Of a DNA stretch of 64,000 nucleotides, positions 62,501 to 64,000 are shown piece by piece. Below the pieces are notes generated by a model, which was given only the letters and a program-made list of their open reading frames with translations, was not told the origin of the DNA and did not search any database. This DNA is from Leucaena leucocephala (Eukaryota > Streptophyta > Magnoliopsida > Fabales > Fabaceae). Each line of letters starts with the position of its first letter. The first letter of the stretch is position 1. Both the position numbers and the translations under genes were made by a program. The stretch spans positions 3,932,848 through 3,996,847 of the forward strand of contig CM073527.1 of NCBI GenBank assembly GCA_037074615.1, written 5' to 3'.

Positions 62501-63852
62501 AGAGTTGGAGCCTGTTAGCACCAGTGCTTCAGATTTATATCTGTACTTTTCAGTTAAGCGTGCTCAGGCAAGAGTAGCATAATGATGGGTGAGCCCCTGG
62601 GAAGTGATGAAAATGGTGTAAATGCCACAGAAGTTTGGCATATATGCACAGAGTTATGTAAAATGATAGAAAGAGCTATGAAAAGTTAGAAAGGGTTATA
62701 AATAGTAAGAGACTAGAACCTTTATGTCAAGTATAAATGAAATGGATTTGAAAGGAAATATTTAGAAAATATTTCTTAAAAGCTAGCAAAATTATAAGTT
62801 AAAGAGAATGTTTAACTTATAGTATCTCAGAATATGTTATGGCAATGCAAGATAGACCATGATATAGCTAGATTTGGCAGATATACCATGATACAACATG
62901 AAAAATATGTAATGAGATACGTTATAAGAAATATGTAATGTGATACATAATGAGAAATATCTATAAAGAAGTACAATATGAAGTGGCTTTATAGCTAGCT
63001 TTGTAAACAGATAAAGAAGCTTCCTTTTTAAAAGGGATAAGATGTTTAAATGTTATGTTACATGTGAAATAACAAATGATATCTTTCACTACTTGCATGA
63101 AATGCCAGGCATTACGTTATGTTTGTAAAATATGCTAAAGCTCTAAATGTTAGAGCAGTGCAAGCTCTATATGATAAAGCTGTGCAAGCTCTGAGTGTTA
63201 GAGCTGTGCATATTAAAGAAAGGAATGCTTGAGCTCCTATGTTAGAGTTTTTCATTTATGGGCAGGCATGTAGTCCTGCAATATGTTGGCTAGGCATTAT
63301 GCATGTTAGAGTATGTGCACCTAACTAGTAGTAAAGTAAAGAAAGAAAGAATAATGACATAAGTCCTCTCTCTGTATTATGATGAGTTATTAACGATGAT
63401 AAGAAGAAAAGAAGTATGATGAGATGAAAATGAGATATAAAGCTTTGCGGATGTTAACAAAATTCCATTAGATACTCAGATGAAGTAATAAGTGATTTCA
63501 CTAAGAAGTATGAAGAGTAGTTGATAGAAGCTTCATAATATATCAATATTCGAGGGAGTTTTATATGAAAGAAATGGACACTACTCACAAGTCCAGTGTA
63601 GTGAGAAGTCCATATGAAAATAGATGCAAAGCAAGTAAGCAAGTAACAGAATGAAGTAGCATTCCACTCTGATTGAGTTGATTTAGAATAGCAGAAAAGT
63701 AATAACAGTAAAGATATGAAGATTTGCGGACATGGAAGGTGCTCCGCTAAGATGTCAAGATAGATACCCCAATCCTTAGTCATAAAGAAGACAAGGATAT
63801 CTATCCAAGATTATTGACTAAGATACCAAGTAAATTTTGAGGACGAAATTTA

Positions 63853-63869
63853 TTTTAAGGGGATAGAAA
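63853..63869 (+). other. Polypurine tract of the right-hand LARD element
   Basis: TTTTAAGGGGATAGAAA directly before TGTCATATCC. The preceding bases TTTTGAGGACGAAATTTA resemble the stretch that ends chromovirus integrase genes, a hint at the autonomous relative. Confidence 0.85.
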
Positions 63870-64000
63870 TGTCATATCCTAATTTTTTTTCCTATCCGTA
63901 TAATACTCATAGTGGAAAGAGTTTTGGAAATATTGTGATGATGACTAGAAAGGAAAAATAATGATTAGATAAAGGTATATAGATGAGAGACTAAAATAAA
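63870..64000 (+). repeat. Start of the LARD 3' LTR, cut by the window end
   Basis: Starts TGTCATATCCTAATTTTTTT and follows the family LTR start (compare 17752). The rest lies beyond the window. Confidence 0.88.

Larger units (their letters stand above)
59573..63869 (+). mobile_element. LARD element interior, plus strand, non-coding
   Basis: Runs from the primer site to the polypurine tract, 4.3 kb. No open frame over about 80 codons on the plus strand, and no pol motif. A weak gag-like reading near 60690-60790 (LFDEYLAEFIHMN, then TKKLVQGLNSVLQRKI) is broken by stops. Repeat blocks in order: GTCACGACTA (about 59910-60060), TGATCTGATCAGATAATGTG (about 60940-61000), TTGCAATAGAG (about 61600-61690), ACAGTTAGATCCT (about 61960-62095), AAATATGTAATG-GATAC (about 62900-62960) and GCTCT...GTTAGAGC (about 63140-63250). 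The 109-aa minus-strand frame at 63454 is unsupported. Confidence 0.75.

Overview
The window looks like repeat-rich heterochromatin from a flowering plant, probably a eudicot. It is very AT-rich. Its only recognisable host sequence is the last-exon end of a plant alpha-glucosidase (GH31). Almost everything else is retrotransposon DNA: Ty1/copia, Athila-type Ty3/gypsy, a large gypsy-like family with 3.0-3.4 kb LTRs and an almost non-coding interior (a LARD-type non-autonomous element), one related solo LTR of a second family, and a 5'-truncated LINE. No tRNA, rRNA, CRISPR array or intact host gene was found. Species cannot be fixed from the sequence.

Layout. 1-1486: unassigned AT-rich DNA. 1487-10490: a full-length copia element with 1.95 kb LTRs, an ATTGA target duplication, an initiator-Met-type primer site and a gag-pol broken by stops and one frameshift. 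10985-20921: three tandem plus-strand LARD LTRs; the first is a solo LTR, the other two flank only about 0.5 kb of interior. 20922-22639: a scrap of LARD interior, then an Athila-like LTR on the minus strand. 23419-23958: the GH31 gene end, cut by a copia LTR fragment (23959-24290). 24291-30982: LTR fragments and Athila-type gag/protease remnants. 30983-47451: a minus-strand LARD element with both LTRs. Its 3' LTR holds a copia solo LTR, its interior holds a second-family solo LTR, and its 5' LTR holds a LINE whose target duplication was later hit by another copia solo LTR. 47452-55231: a plus-strand LARD LTR containing a solo LTR that itself contains another solo LTR. 55232-61888: a large inverted repeat of LARD 5' halves arranged head to head. 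59573-63869: the rest of the plus-strand LARD interior. 63870-64000: the start of its 3' LTR.

How the parts relate. None of the protein-coding retroelements is intact, so activity would depend on enzymes supplied from elsewhere. The LARD LTRs keep a TATA box, a possible 5' splice donor and two short hairpins whose arms change together between copies. The LARD interior is built from several distinct blocks of short degenerate repeats rather than from gag-pol. These structures, and the very large inverted repeats, are the most unusual content. All boundaries were read by eye from TG...CA ends, primer sites, polypurine tracts and target duplications; identities were not computed.
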